NCBI RefSeq assembly: GCF_008704655.1
Contig: NZ_CP023688.1
Coordinates: 7,942,501-8,006,500 of the forward strand
Length of the DNA: 64,000 nucleotides
Source of the DNA: Streptomyces rimosus
GTDB lineage: Bacteria > Actinomycetota > Actinomycetes > Streptomycetales > Streptomycetaceae
Direction: 5' to 3'
Shown here in pieces: positions 1-7,097 of the stretch. The first letter of the stretch is position 1, and the number at the start of each line of letters is the position of its first letter. A model generated the notes under the pieces. It was not told the DNA's origin, did not search any database, and was given only the letters and a program-made list of their open reading frames with translations. Made by a program: the position numbers and the translations under genes.

Positions 1-326
1 TCCGAGCGGCCGTCGCCCGCCGGGCGCCCGCCCTCGCCACCGTCCCGGCCGGCCACGGCTGGGCCGGGCTCTACGAGGCCACCCCCGACAACAACGCCCT
101 CATCGGCGAGGCCCCGGACGTGCGCCGCTTCCTGTACGCCACCGGCTTCTCCGGCCACGGCTTCCTCCAGGCACCCGCTGTGGGGGAGCTGGTCCGCGAC
201 CTCTACCTGGGCCGGGAACCGTTCCTCGACATCGGGCCGCTGGCGGCGAGCCGGTTCGACGGCCCGGCGGAGGAGGAGGGGAGCGCGGGGCACACCGGTG
301 CCCGCCCCGAGGCCCACATCATCTGA
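1..326 (+). CDS. FAD-dependent amine oxidoreductase, C-terminal fragment (DAO family)
   Basis: Only the last ~107 codons are in the window; the gene enters from the left edge. The visible part has the typical C-terminus of DAO-family flavoproteins (sarcosine oxidase beta, glycine/D-amino-acid or pipecolate oxidases): a GHGWAGLYEATPD stretch followed by an ATGFSGHGFLQAP motif that contributes to the FAD and substrate site. The family oxidises secondary or primary amines with FAD. It lies 24 bases upstream of an HglS-type gene and a piperideine-carboxylate-type aldehyde dehydrogenase. From that context I infer an AmaA-like L-pipecolate oxidase (or a related amine oxidase feeding 2-aminoadipate semialdehyde). 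The FAD-binding N-terminus is not visible, so substrate assignment rests on context only. Confidence 0.75.
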   Translation, partial: RAAVARRAPALATVPAGHGWAGLYEATPDNNALIGEAPDVRRFLYATGFSGHGFLQAPAVGELVRDLYLGREPFLDIGPLAASRFDGPAEEEGSAGHTGARPEAHII

Positions 327-350
327 ACGCCCGTCGCGTCGGGAGGACGC

Positions 351-1760
351 ATGATCCCCACCTGGCGGCTGCGCGCCGCCTTCGCCCGCCGGCTGTCCGG
401 CATGTACGGTGCCGAAGTCCCCGCGTACACCACGCTCCTGGAGGTGGCGGGCGAGGTGAACGACGAGGTGGCGCGCCGCGATCCGGACGCCGGGCGCCTC
501 GGTGCGCTGGCCCGGGTCACCGCGGAGCGGCACGGCGCCATCCGCGTCGGCACGCCCCGCGAACTGTGCCAGGCCGCACAGATCTTCGCCGCCCTGGGCA
601 TGCGCCCGGTGGGCTTCTACGATCTGCGGGACGCCACCACCAGCGCGGTCCCGGTGGTCTCCACCGCCTTCCGGCCCGTGGAGCCCGAGGAACTGGCCCG
701 CAACCCCTTCCGCGTCTTCACCTCCCTGCTCACCACCGCCGACCGCCGGTTCTTCGACGCCGGCCTCCAGACCCGGCTGGAAACCTTCCTGGAGCGCCGC
801 ACCCTCTTCCCGCCGGAGCTGCTCAGACTCGCCGAACGCGCCGAACGCGAGCGGGGCCTGGAACCGGACGAGGCCGAACGCCTCCTCACCCTGGCGGTCG
901 CCGCCTTCGAACTGTCCCCGGAGCCGGTCGACCGCGCCTGGTACACCGAACTCGCCCGGATCTCCGCCGTTGCCGCCGACATCGGCGGCGTCACCAGCAC
1001 CCATATCAACCACCTCACACCGCGCGTGCTGGACATCGACGCGCTCTACCGGCGGATGGCGGACCGGGGCATCACCATGATCGACGAGATCCAGGGGCCG
1101 CCCCGCTGGGACGGGCCCGACGTCCTGCTGCGCCAGACCTCCTTCCGCGCGCTCGACGAAGCCCGTACCTTCCGGGAACCGGACGGCAGCGTCACCACCG
1201 GCGCCCTGCGCGTGCGGTTCGGCGAGGTCGAAGCGCGCGGCATCGCGCTCAGCCGCGCGGGCCGCGCCCGTTACGACGCGCTCACCACCGAGACGGACCG
1301 GCGGCTCGCCGCGTCCGGGCCCGGCGGCCCCGCGCGGCAGGACGTGGCCCGCGCCCTCTGGGAGGCCGGTTTCCCGCGCTCGGAACACCGGCTGGCCGCC
1401 GAAGGACTCGGCTACTTCACGTACGAACCGTCCCCCACGCGCCCGCGCGACAGGAGGCGCCCGCCCGCCGACCTCGCCGGGCTGCTGGCCCAGGGCTGGC
1501 TGACCGCCCACCCCATCGTCTACGAGGACTTCCTGCCCCGCTCGGCCGCCGGGATCTTCCGCTCCAACCTGACCGGGCAGGGCACCAGGGACGCCACGCG
1601 CACCGGTACGCCGTACGACGAACACCGGCTCTCCGAAGCCGTCGGGCGCCCCGTGCACGACCCCTTCGAAATCTACGCGGCCCAGCAGGACGCCTCGCTG
1701 CGGCACGCACTGGAGGCACTGGGCGCGGACGACGCCCTGCGCACCTTGTGCCCCTCCTGA
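351..1760 (+). CDS. hglS: 2-oxoadipate dioxygenase/decarboxylase, HglS/YdcJ (DUF1338) family
   Basis: 469 aa, close to the ~460 aa usual for the family. Characterised members are Fe(II) enzymes of the VOC superfold that convert 2-oxoadipate to D-2-hydroxyglutarate with loss of CO2, the last step joining lysine catabolism to central metabolism. Candidate metal ligands are visible: His61 (HGAIRVG), His218/His221 in STHINHLTPR, and Glu292 in FGEVEARG. The conserved block IQGPPRWDGPDVLLRQTSF is also present. The ATG is preceded by GGAGGA at about 341-346. It sits between the amine oxidase end and an antiquitin-type ALDH on the same strand with short gaps, so one transcript is likely. The family call is strong; the pathway role is inferred from homology and neighbours. 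Confidence 0.87.
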   Translation: MIPTWRLRAAFARRLSGMYGAEVPAYTTLLEVAGEVNDEVARRDPDAGRLGALARVTAERHGAIRVGTPRELCQAAQIFAALGMRPVGFYDLRDATTSAVPVVSTAFRPVEPEELARNPFRVFTSLLTTADRRFFDAGLQTRLETFLERRTLFPPELLRLAERAERERGLEPDEAERLLTLAVAAFELSPEPVDRAWYTELARISAVAADIGGVTSTHINHLTPRVLDIDALYRRMADRGITMIDEIQGPPRWDGPDVLLRQTSFRALDEARTFREPDGSVTTGALRVRFGEVEARGIALSRAGRARYDALTTETDRRLAASGPGGPARQDVARALWEAGFPRSEHRLAAEGLGYFTYEPSPTRPRDRRRPPADLAGLLAQGWLTAHPIVYEDFLPRSAAGIFRSNLTGQGTRDATRTGTPYDEHRLSEAVGRPVHDPFEIYAAQQDASLRHALEALGADDALRTLCPS

Positions 1761-1812
1761 CCACCGCGTACCGCCACACCCCACCGCCCGCGACCTTAGG
1801 AGCCACCCCGCC

Positions 1813-3363
1813 GTGAGCACCCCCGCCCAGCTCCCCAGCACCGAGGAACTCCGTGACCTGGCCGCCGACCGGCTGCGCCGCTGCGGCGTCGGCACCATCG
1901 GGGAGGACGCCGCCCCGGAGGGCACCGGCATCACCGCCCGTACGCCGCTCACCGGCGGCGTCCTGTACCGGCTGCCCGCCGCCACCACCGAGGAGGCCGA
2001 CGCCGCCGTCACCGCCGCCGAAGCGGCGTTCCGCGAATGGCGCACCGTCCCCGCGCCCCGGCGCGGCGCCCTGGTCAAGCGGCTCGGCGAACTCCTGACG
2101 GAGCACCAGGACGACCTCGCCGACCTGGTCACCGTCGAGGCCGGCAAGATCCGCTCCGAAGCGCTCGGCGAAGTACGCGAGATGACCGACATGTGCGACT
2201 TCGCGGTCGGGCTGTCCCGGCAGCTCTACGGGCGCACCATGGCCTGCGAACGCCCCGGTCACCGCCTCGCGGAGACCTGGCACCCGCTCGGCGTCGCCGG
2301 GGTGCTGACCGCCTTCAACTTCCCCGTCGCCGTCTGGGCCTGGAACACCGCCGTGGCCCTGGTCTGCGGCGACCCGGTCGTCTGGAAGCCCTCCGAACAG
2401 ACCCCGCTGACCGCCCTGGCCTGCGACGCCCTGCTGGCCCGCGCGATCGCCGACACGGGCGCCCCGGCCGCGCTGCACCGGCTGCTCCTCGGCGGCCGGG
2501 AGATCGGCGAACTGCTCGCCGACGACCCGCGCATCGCGCTCCTCAGCGCCACCGGATCGGTCCGGATGGGGCGCCAGGTCGGGCCGCGGGTGGCCGCCCG
2601 CTTCGGCCGCTGCCTGCTCGAACTCGGCGGCAACAACGCCGCGGTGGTCACCCCGTCCGCCGACCTCGACCTCACCGTACGCGGCATCGTCTTCTCCGCC
2701 GCCGGCACCGCGGGCCAGCGCTGTACGACCCTGCGCCGCCTCATCGTCCACGAGGACATCGCGGACCGGCTGACCGAGAAGATCGCGCACGCCTACGGCC
2801 AACTCCGGGTCGGCAACCCCTTCGACGCCGCCACCCTCGTCGGCCCGCTCATCGGGCCGGGCGCCCACGCCGCCATGGACAAGGCCCTGGACGCCGCGCG
2901 GGCCGACGGCGGCACCGTACTGACCGGCGGCGACCGCCGGCTCGCCGACCTGGCGCCGGACGCCGTCTATGTGCGCCCGGCGGTCGTACGGATGCCGGCG
3001 CAGACCGCCATCGTCCGCGCGGAGACCTTCGCCCCCATCCTGTACGTCCTCACCTACCGCACCTTCGACGAGGCCCTGGCCCTGCACAACGGCGTTCCGC
3101 AGGGCCTGTCGTCCAGCATCTTCACCCGCGACCAGCGCGAGGCGGAACGCTTCCTGGCCGCGGACGGCTCCGACTGCGGCATCGCCAACGTCAACATCGG
3201 TACCTCGGGCGCGGAGATCGGCGGCGCGTTCGGCGGGGAGAAGGAGACCGGCGGCGGCCGCGAATCCGGCTCGGACGCCTGGCGTTCGTACATGCGGCGG
3301 GCGACGAACACCGTGAACTACTCGGACGCGCTGCCGCTGGCGCAGGGGGTGACGTTCGGCTGA
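1813..3363 (+). CDS. amaB: Antiquitin-type aldehyde dehydrogenase (L-aminoadipate-semialdehyde / piperideine-6-carboxylate dehydrogenase)
   Basis: 516 aa ALDH with a GTG start after TAGGAGCC. Catalytic Cys304 lies in GTAGQRCTTLRRL and the general base Glu270 in LLELGGNNAAV; both motifs, with the GQRCTT and NIGTSGAEIGGAFGGEK segments, are characteristic of the ALDH7/antiquitin group rather than generic ALDHs. That group oxidises 2-aminoadipate 6-semialdehyde (in equilibrium with piperideine-6-carboxylate) to 2-aminoadipate with NAD+. Pcd of beta-lactam-producing actinomycetes and AmaB of Pseudomonas are family examples. It follows hglS by 52 bases on the same strand. No aminotransferase making 2-oxoadipate is visible here, so the pathway would need one elsewhere. 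A role in lysine breakdown is inferred; substrate not proven. Confidence 0.85.
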   Translation: MSTPAQLPSTEELRDLAADRLRRCGVGTIGEDAAPEGTGITARTPLTGGVLYRLPAATTEEADAAVTAAEAAFREWRTVPAPRRGALVKRLGELLTEHQDDLADLVTVEAGKIRSEALGEVREMTDMCDFAVGLSRQLYGRTMACERPGHRLAETWHPLGVAGVLTAFNFPVAVWAWNTAVALVCGDPVVWKPSEQTPLTALACDALLARAIADTGAPAALHRLLLGGREIGELLADDPRIALLSATGSVRMGRQVGPRVAARFGRCLLELGGNNAAVVTPSADLDLTVRGIVFSAAGTAGQRCTTLRRLIVHEDIADRLTEKIAHAYGQLRVGNPFDAATLVGPLIGPGAHAAMDKALDAARADGGTVLTGGDRRLADLAPDAVYVRPAVVRMPAQTAIVRAETFAPILYVLTYRTFDEALALHNGVPQGLSSSIFTRDQREAERFLAADGSDCGIANVNIGTSGAEIGGAFGGEKETGGGRESGSDAWRSYMRRATNTVNYSDALPLAQGVTFG

Positions 3364-3374
3364 GACCGTCCGCG

Positions 3375-3728
3375 TCAGTTGAGCGTACGTGCGGGCAGCA
3401 GCCGGTCGATCACGACGAAGCGCTCGTCGAGCGGCGCCAGGCGCAGCAGACGGCGGACCACGGGCCGCGGGCTCAGCAGCATCAGCCGGCCGCCGCGGTC
3501 GTTCACCCGCTCGCGGAGGCGGCACAGCAGGGCCAGGCCGCTGCAGTCCATGAAGGAGACCTGGCACAGATTGACGACGACCGTGCCCGGCCGGGGTGGC
3601 AGCGCCTCGCCCATGACGGGCTGCAGGGTCAGTGCCAGCGCAAGGTCCAGCTCGCCGCGCAGTGCCAGCACGAACTGGTCGCCGACCGTGTATGTGTGCA
3701 TTGCCGTGTCGACGGTGCGTTCCACCAT
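3375..3728 (-). CDS. STAS-domain anti-sigma factor antagonist
   Basis: 117 aa, a single STAS domain. Family members bind an anti-sigma kinase (RsbW/SpoIIAB type) when unphosphorylated and so release a stress or developmental sigma factor. The phosphorylatable serine is visible as Ser63 in the loop VSFMDCSGLALLCRL, and the beta-strand GELDLALALTL is typical. It is convergent with the ALDH gene, 11 bases apart. The ATG follows a purine-rich GGTGGGGGCGAC stretch. No anti-sigma kinase or sigma gene is adjacent, so the partner must lie elsewhere; the PAS-GAF phosphatase at 55458 is a candidate regulator of such proteins, which is inference only. Confidence 0.85.
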   Translation of the reverse strand: MVERTVDTAMHTYTVGDQFVLALRGELDLALALTLQPVMGEALPPRPGTVVVNLCQVSFMDCSGLALLCRLRERVNDRGGRLMLLSPRPVVRRLLRLAPLDERFVVIDRLLPARTLN

Positions 3729-3907
3729 GTCGCCCCCACCGGTGCGCAGGCCGCAGAGCGGCGTATCGCTGTTGGCACCGGGGACCGGGGTGCGGAAAAA
3801 CGGTAGCGGGATGCGCCCGAGGAGAATCGATCAGGCAAGCTTGTGTCCCTCGAACGGGTGAAGGCGTGTCCGCGCTCTTGACGAGCGGGCGGGACTGTGG
3901 CAAGCAT

Positions 3908-3946
3908 CCCGGGCCGGACGCCCTGACAGGCGGCGTCCGGCCCGGG
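3908..3946 (-). terminator. Perfect 15-bp inverted repeat, likely terminator of the MT0933-type gene
   Basis: The arm cccgggccggacgcc at 3908-3922 is mirrored exactly by ggcgtccggcccggg at 3932-3946 around a 9-base loop. It begins 19 bases beyond the stop of the leftward gene at 3965-4153. There is no clear U-tract, as is usual in actinomycetes. Confidence 0.6.
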
Positions 3947-3964
3947 ACGTTGCGTGATCAGAAT

Positions 3965-4153
3965 TCAGGACTGCGGCGGCTGGTCCTGGTCCCGGCCGAA
4001 CTGCTCCTTGAGCTTGTCCTGGGCCGTGTCGACCTGACCGCTGTACTTGCCCTGGGTCCTGTCGTCGACGAAGTCGCCGGCCTTGTCGACGCCCTTGCCG
4101 GCCTGGTCCTCGTGGCCCTTCAGCATCTGCTTGAGCTTGTCCAACACGGACAT
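3965..4153 (-). CDS. Small MT0933-type antitoxin-family / CsbD-like stress protein
   Basis: 62 aa, very hydrophilic and helix-forming: MSVLDKLKQMLKGHEDQAG at the N-terminus, then repeated K/D/Q-rich segments (GDFVDDRTQGKYSGQVDTAQ). This pattern matches the Rv0909/MT0933 antitoxin family (PF14013), which overlaps in composition with CsbD-like proteins. I chose the ATG at 4153 because GAGGAGG lies a few bases upstream; an upstream in-frame start would add 22 residues unlike the family. No toxin gene is next to it, so a toxin-antitoxin function should not be assumed. In Streptomyces, such proteins are often solitary. A strong hairpin follows the stop. Confidence 0.75.
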   Translation of the reverse strand: MSVLDKLKQMLKGHEDQAGKGVDKAGDFVDDRTQGKYSGQVDTAQDKLKEQFGRDQDQPPQS

Positions 4154-4265
4154 GAGTCGTCCTCCTCGCCACTGTCGCCCCCACGTCTCCAGGGTCACCG
4201 CCGACGGACGGATCCGCATCCGGGATGGCGCGCGGCCGTACGGGGGAGGGCCGGACGCGGCGGGC

Positions 4266-4781
4266 TCAGGACGAGGTGGAGCCCCGCAGGGTGCGTACCG
4301 GGATGAGGCAGTGCGCGGAACTCCTGATCACACCCTCGTCGCCCGCGTAGGCCCGCAGCATGTCCTCGCTGACCGGACCGCCCGGCCGCGCCTCGGGCCA
4401 CGGGCGGGTGGCGAACATGCCGTACACCTGCTTGCGGTGGTCGGCCGCCGCCAGCCACTCCGGCGGCACCGGGCACTGCGCCGTGAAGACCGGCATCGTC
4501 AGCACCGCCTGCCCGGCCTCGACGATCAGCGTCAGCGGCAGGCTGGGCGTACGGGAGGCGTCCTGCAACTCGCCGCCGACCAGCAGCCCGGCCTGGCCGA
4601 GCATCCTGCCCATGGCCTCCGACCCGGCCTCCGGGCCGTCCTTGCCGTCCCCGAGGGAGTAGGAGAGCAGGAAGGGCACATCGTGACCGTCCTCGGGGTG
4701 GGCGCCGCTCCATCCGATCATCATGAGGGTGCCCAGCTGACTGTTCGCAGGGGTGCCGGTGGTGGTCTGGGATGTGGTCAT
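4266..4781 (-). CDS. DUF5949 family protein
   Basis: 171 aa protein of a family largely confined to streptomycetes and of unknown function. Recognisable blocks are LGTLMMIGWSGAHPEDG, PFLLSYSLGDGKDGPEAG, TAQCPVPPEWLAAAD, MFATRPWPEARPG and a C-terminal LIPVRTLRG. There is no signal peptide or membrane segment. The ATG at 4781 (MTTSQTTTG) is chosen over an upstream start that would add a proline/arginine-rich extension without homology to the family. It is transcribed alone, leftward, with no functional neighbour. I recognise the family from these motifs but can offer no role. Confidence 0.75.
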   Translation of the reverse strand: MTTSQTTTGTPANSQLGTLMMIGWSGAHPEDGHDVPFLLSYSLGDGKDGPEAGSEAMGRMLGQAGLLVGGELQDASRTPSLPLTLIVEAGQAVLTMPVFTAQCPVPPEWLAAADHRKQVYGMFATRPWPEARPGGPVSEDMLRAYAGDEGVIRSSAHCLIPVRTLRGSTSS

Positions 4782-5030
4782 GGCGGGCACCTTAGTGACC
4801 TCGGGGGGCCGTCGTGCGCGGGCTTCACCCGGTCGGACGAGCCTCGCCGGCATCCCAGCCGAACGAGTCCGGCCCGGTCACCCGTACGGCGAACGCACCG
4901 GCTCCGTACGACCGGGGAAGCGGCGGCCGGCGGGGCGGTGGGCCGGTTCGCGCGCCGGGCGGACGGGCACCATGGGGGCAGGACCTGCGGCGGGCCGGTG
5001 GCCTGCCGGGGCGGAGGGGAGCGTGGGCCG

Positions 5031-5471
5031 GTGGAGCTTTCCGAGGTGGAGTACGACGACCCCGACGACGCGTCGGGCAAGGGGGCCATGCGCGAGTACG
5101 CCCGGGTGGCGTGCGGCCTGACCGGCATGGACCCGCGGTACGGCATTCCGGCGCTGGTCACCATCGCGCGGCGGGAGTCTTCGTACAACCACCCGCGCTG
5201 GCGGGTGAACACCACCGACGACAACGCCTGGGGCCCGGTCATGACGGACGGCCACCCGCGCAACTGCTCGCGCGGCGCCACCCAGTGCATCCCGCCGACC
5301 TTCGCCGCGTACCACCTCGACGGCACCGCCCGCACCCCGTACGACGTGGTCGCGTGCATGAGCGCCACCATCGGCTACGTCCGCGACCGCTACGGCGTCA
5401 ACACCTCCGGCTCGAACTTCGCGGAGCGGGTGCAGCAGGCCGATCCGACACGGCCGCCGAAAGGGTACTGA
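5031..5471 (+). CDS. Small lysozyme-like (SLT-fold) transglycosylase-domain protein
   Basis: 146 aa from a GTG start with GGAGGGGA 13 bases upstream. The protein is essentially one lysozyme-like domain: catalytic Glu49 in TIARRESSYNHP, then DDNAWGPV, RGATQCIPPTF and CMSATIGYVRDRYGV, which are typical of soluble lytic transglycosylases and of tape-measure-associated SLT domains in phages. Such domains cleave the beta-1,4 link in peptidoglycan. No signal peptide, lipobox or cell-wall-binding domain is seen with this start, and upstream in-frame sequence offers no hydrophobic segment either, so export would be non-classical, or the copy is a phage-derived remnant. No phage genes surround it. Confidence 0.65.
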   Translation: MELSEVEYDDPDDASGKGAMREYARVACGLTGMDPRYGIPALVTIARRESSYNHPRWRVNTTDDNAWGPVMTDGHPRNCSRGATQCIPPTFAAYHLDGTARTPYDVVACMSATIGYVRDRYGVNTSGSNFAERVQQADPTRPPKGY

Positions 5472-5486
5472 CGGGCCGTCCATCGT

Positions 5487-6074
5487 CTAGGTGATGGCGC
5501 CTTCCGTCCAGGCGCGGGCGAGGATCTCGTCCACGGTCTCGTCGACAGTCTGCTCCGTGGTGTCCAGCCACAGCCCGATCGGCGGGGTGTGCTCGCGCAG
5601 CGCGGTGTCGAGGTCGCGCACGCTCCAGTCGGGCCCGTAGGCGGTCTTGGACCGGTTCGCCTCCCGCCGTTCGACCGCCGACGCGTCGGGTGCGAGGACG
5701 ACCACCGCGAGCGGGCGGGTCCTGATGTGCTCGGCCATCTCGGTCAGGTGCTCGCCGAGCAGGATGTCCTGCGCGACCACGGTGAACCCGGCCTGCGCGT
5801 ACTGGTCGGCACAGGCGGCCGTCAGCCGGTGCCGCAGCCGCAGCTGGGCGAGCGCCGTCTCCCCGGCGTCCGGCGTCATCTCCGCCCGCCCCCGCACGAC
5901 CATCCGCCGGAACGCGTCCCCGCGCAGATGCACCGACCGCTCCAGCCGCTCCGCGAGCGCCTGCGCCACGGTCGACTTCCCCGCGGCCTGAATGCCGGTC
6001 AGCACCACGACCCCCGGGCCCGACCACGGCCCCTGAGGAGTGACGGCACCGGTTCCGGTGGAGTGAGCGCTCAT
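5487..6074 (-). CDS. P-loop NTPase / small-molecule kinase-like protein (AAA_33 type)
   Basis: 195 aa. The Walker A motif GIQAAGKST (Lys33) is followed by a compact nucleotide-kinase fold with HLRGDAFRRMV, TVVAQDILLGEH and AVVVLAPDASAVERREANR. This resembles chloramphenicol 3-O-phosphotransferase-like and gluconate/adenylylsulfate-kinase-like proteins. These enzymes phosphorylate small metabolites or antibiotics with ATP in the cytosol. The substrate cannot be told from sequence. The ATG at 6074 is preferred because GGAAAGG precedes it. It is convergent with the SLT-fold gene, 15 bases apart, and transcribed singly. Confidence 0.7.
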   Translation of the reverse strand: MSAHSTGTGAVTPQGPWSGPGVVVLTGIQAAGKSTVAQALAERLERSVHLRGDAFRRMVVRGRAEMTPDAGETALAQLRLRHRLTAACADQYAQAGFTVVAQDILLGEHLTEMAEHIRTRPLAVVVLAPDASAVERREANRSKTAYGPDWSVRDLDTALREHTPPIGLWLDTTEQTVDETVDEILARAWTEGAIT

Positions 6075-6228
6075 GGTCGGCTGCCTTTCCGCAGGAGGGG
6101 CGGTACGGGACGGGGCCGCGGGGGCCGCCTGCCGGAGCATCGTAGCGTCGGGTGATCATGCCGGGCAGCTGAATTCCGTGCCCCCGCGCTCCTGCCGCCG
6201 CGTCCGCCCGATACGCCGCCTGTCCGGC

Positions 6229-6954
6229 TCAGCCCGCCCCCGTAAGGCCGTTGATCATACGGTCGAGCAGGCGGTCGAAGGTGGCGTCGGGGGAGGTGGC
6301 GGCGTCCGGTTCCGTCAGGGCGTGGGCGACGGCCGGGTAGGCGTCCGTGACGGCGGGGGAGCGCAGGTAGCGGGTCTGGGCGTCGTGGAACGCGCGGCCG
6401 GTGGTGTCGGCGGCCTGTTCCTGGGCGAGTTCGTGGGTGACGTGGCTGGCCACGAAACCGGAGAGCAGGCTGAAGACCTCCAGCCCGGCGCGGGCGTCCA
6501 GGCCCGCGGGCGCGAGGACGGTGAGCGCGTGCTCCAGGGCGGCGAGGGTGTTCGGGCCGAACGTCTGCCGCGCGGGCAGCGCGGCGGGCAGCCAGGGGTG
6601 GCGCCGCATGATCGCGCGTTGCTCGTGGAAGAGGCGGCGCAGGTCCGCGCGCCAGTCGCCGGACGGCTCGGGCAGCCGGTGCGCGCCGCTGACCTCGTCG
6701 ATCATCAGCTCCAGCAGTGTCTCCTTGTTGGGCACATAGCTGTAGAGCGACATCGTGCCGGCTCCGATCCGGGCCGCGACCGCGCGCATCGTGACGGCGC
6801 CGAGCCCTTCGGCGTCGGCGAGGGCGACGGCCGCCGCGGTGATCGCTTCCCGGCTGTGGGCCGGCGGGCGCCCGCGCCGCGGCCGTGCGGCGGGGGCCCA
6901 CAGCGCCTCGGGATCCACCCCGGCAGCCCGGCCTGATGTGCCTGTACGGGTCAC
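6229..6954 (-). CDS. TetR/AcrR family transcriptional regulator
   Basis: 241 aa from GTG at 6954, which has GAGAGG 7 bases upstream; an upstream ATG at 6990 is a less likely start. The N-terminal helix-turn-helix spans about residues 36-80 (EGLGAVTMRAVAARIGAGTM then SLYSYVPNKETLL). A ~150-residue ligand-binding TetR_C domain follows. It carries a basic leader (PAARPRRGRPP) before the HTH, as many streptomycete TetR proteins do. It is divergent from the CocE-type hydrolase gene at 7098, with a near-palindromic site between them, so it probably represses itself and that gene. The ligand is unknown. Confidence 0.85.
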   Translation of the reverse strand: MTRTGTSGRAAGVDPEALWAPAARPRRGRPPAHSREAITAAAVALADAEGLGAVTMRAVAARIGAGTMSLYSYVPNKETLLELMIDEVSGAHRLPEPSGDWRADLRRLFHEQRAIMRRHPWLPAALPARQTFGPNTLAALEHALTVLAPAGLDARAGLEVFSLLSGFVASHVTHELAQEQAADTTGRAFHDAQTRYLRSPAVTDAYPAVAHALTEPDAATSPDATFDRLLDRMINGLTGAG

Positions 6955-7000
6955 GGCAACCTCTCTTCGCTGTCCGCTCCATCCAACCATCCGCTATTGT

Positions 7001-7013
7001 CGTACGTCGTACG
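7001..7013. promoter_or_regulatory. Candidate TetR operator (cgtacgtcgtacg)
   Basis: cgtacg repeated on either side of a single t forms a near-perfect dyad in the 143-base divergent region between the TetR gene (starts 6954) and the hydrolase gene (starts 7098). Its position 47 bases upstream of the regulator start suits autoregulation. The assignment is from position and symmetry only; cgtacg is common in high-GC genomes. Confidence 0.4.
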
Positions 7014-7097
7014 GGAAATAATCCGGCCGCGCGCCACCCCGGCCGGGAGACGGCCGGGCCGGGCAACGAACCGGTCCGCACCAGGAATCGAGGCACC

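Noticed and set aside
1417..3903. Long leftward reading frame opposite the ALDH gene
   Set aside because: High-GC antisense frame with low-complexity Gly/Arg/Ala composition; the ALDH on the other strand has full motif support.
3965..4153. Toxin-antitoxin module
   Set aside because: Only an antitoxin-family protein is present; neither neighbour is a toxin candidate.
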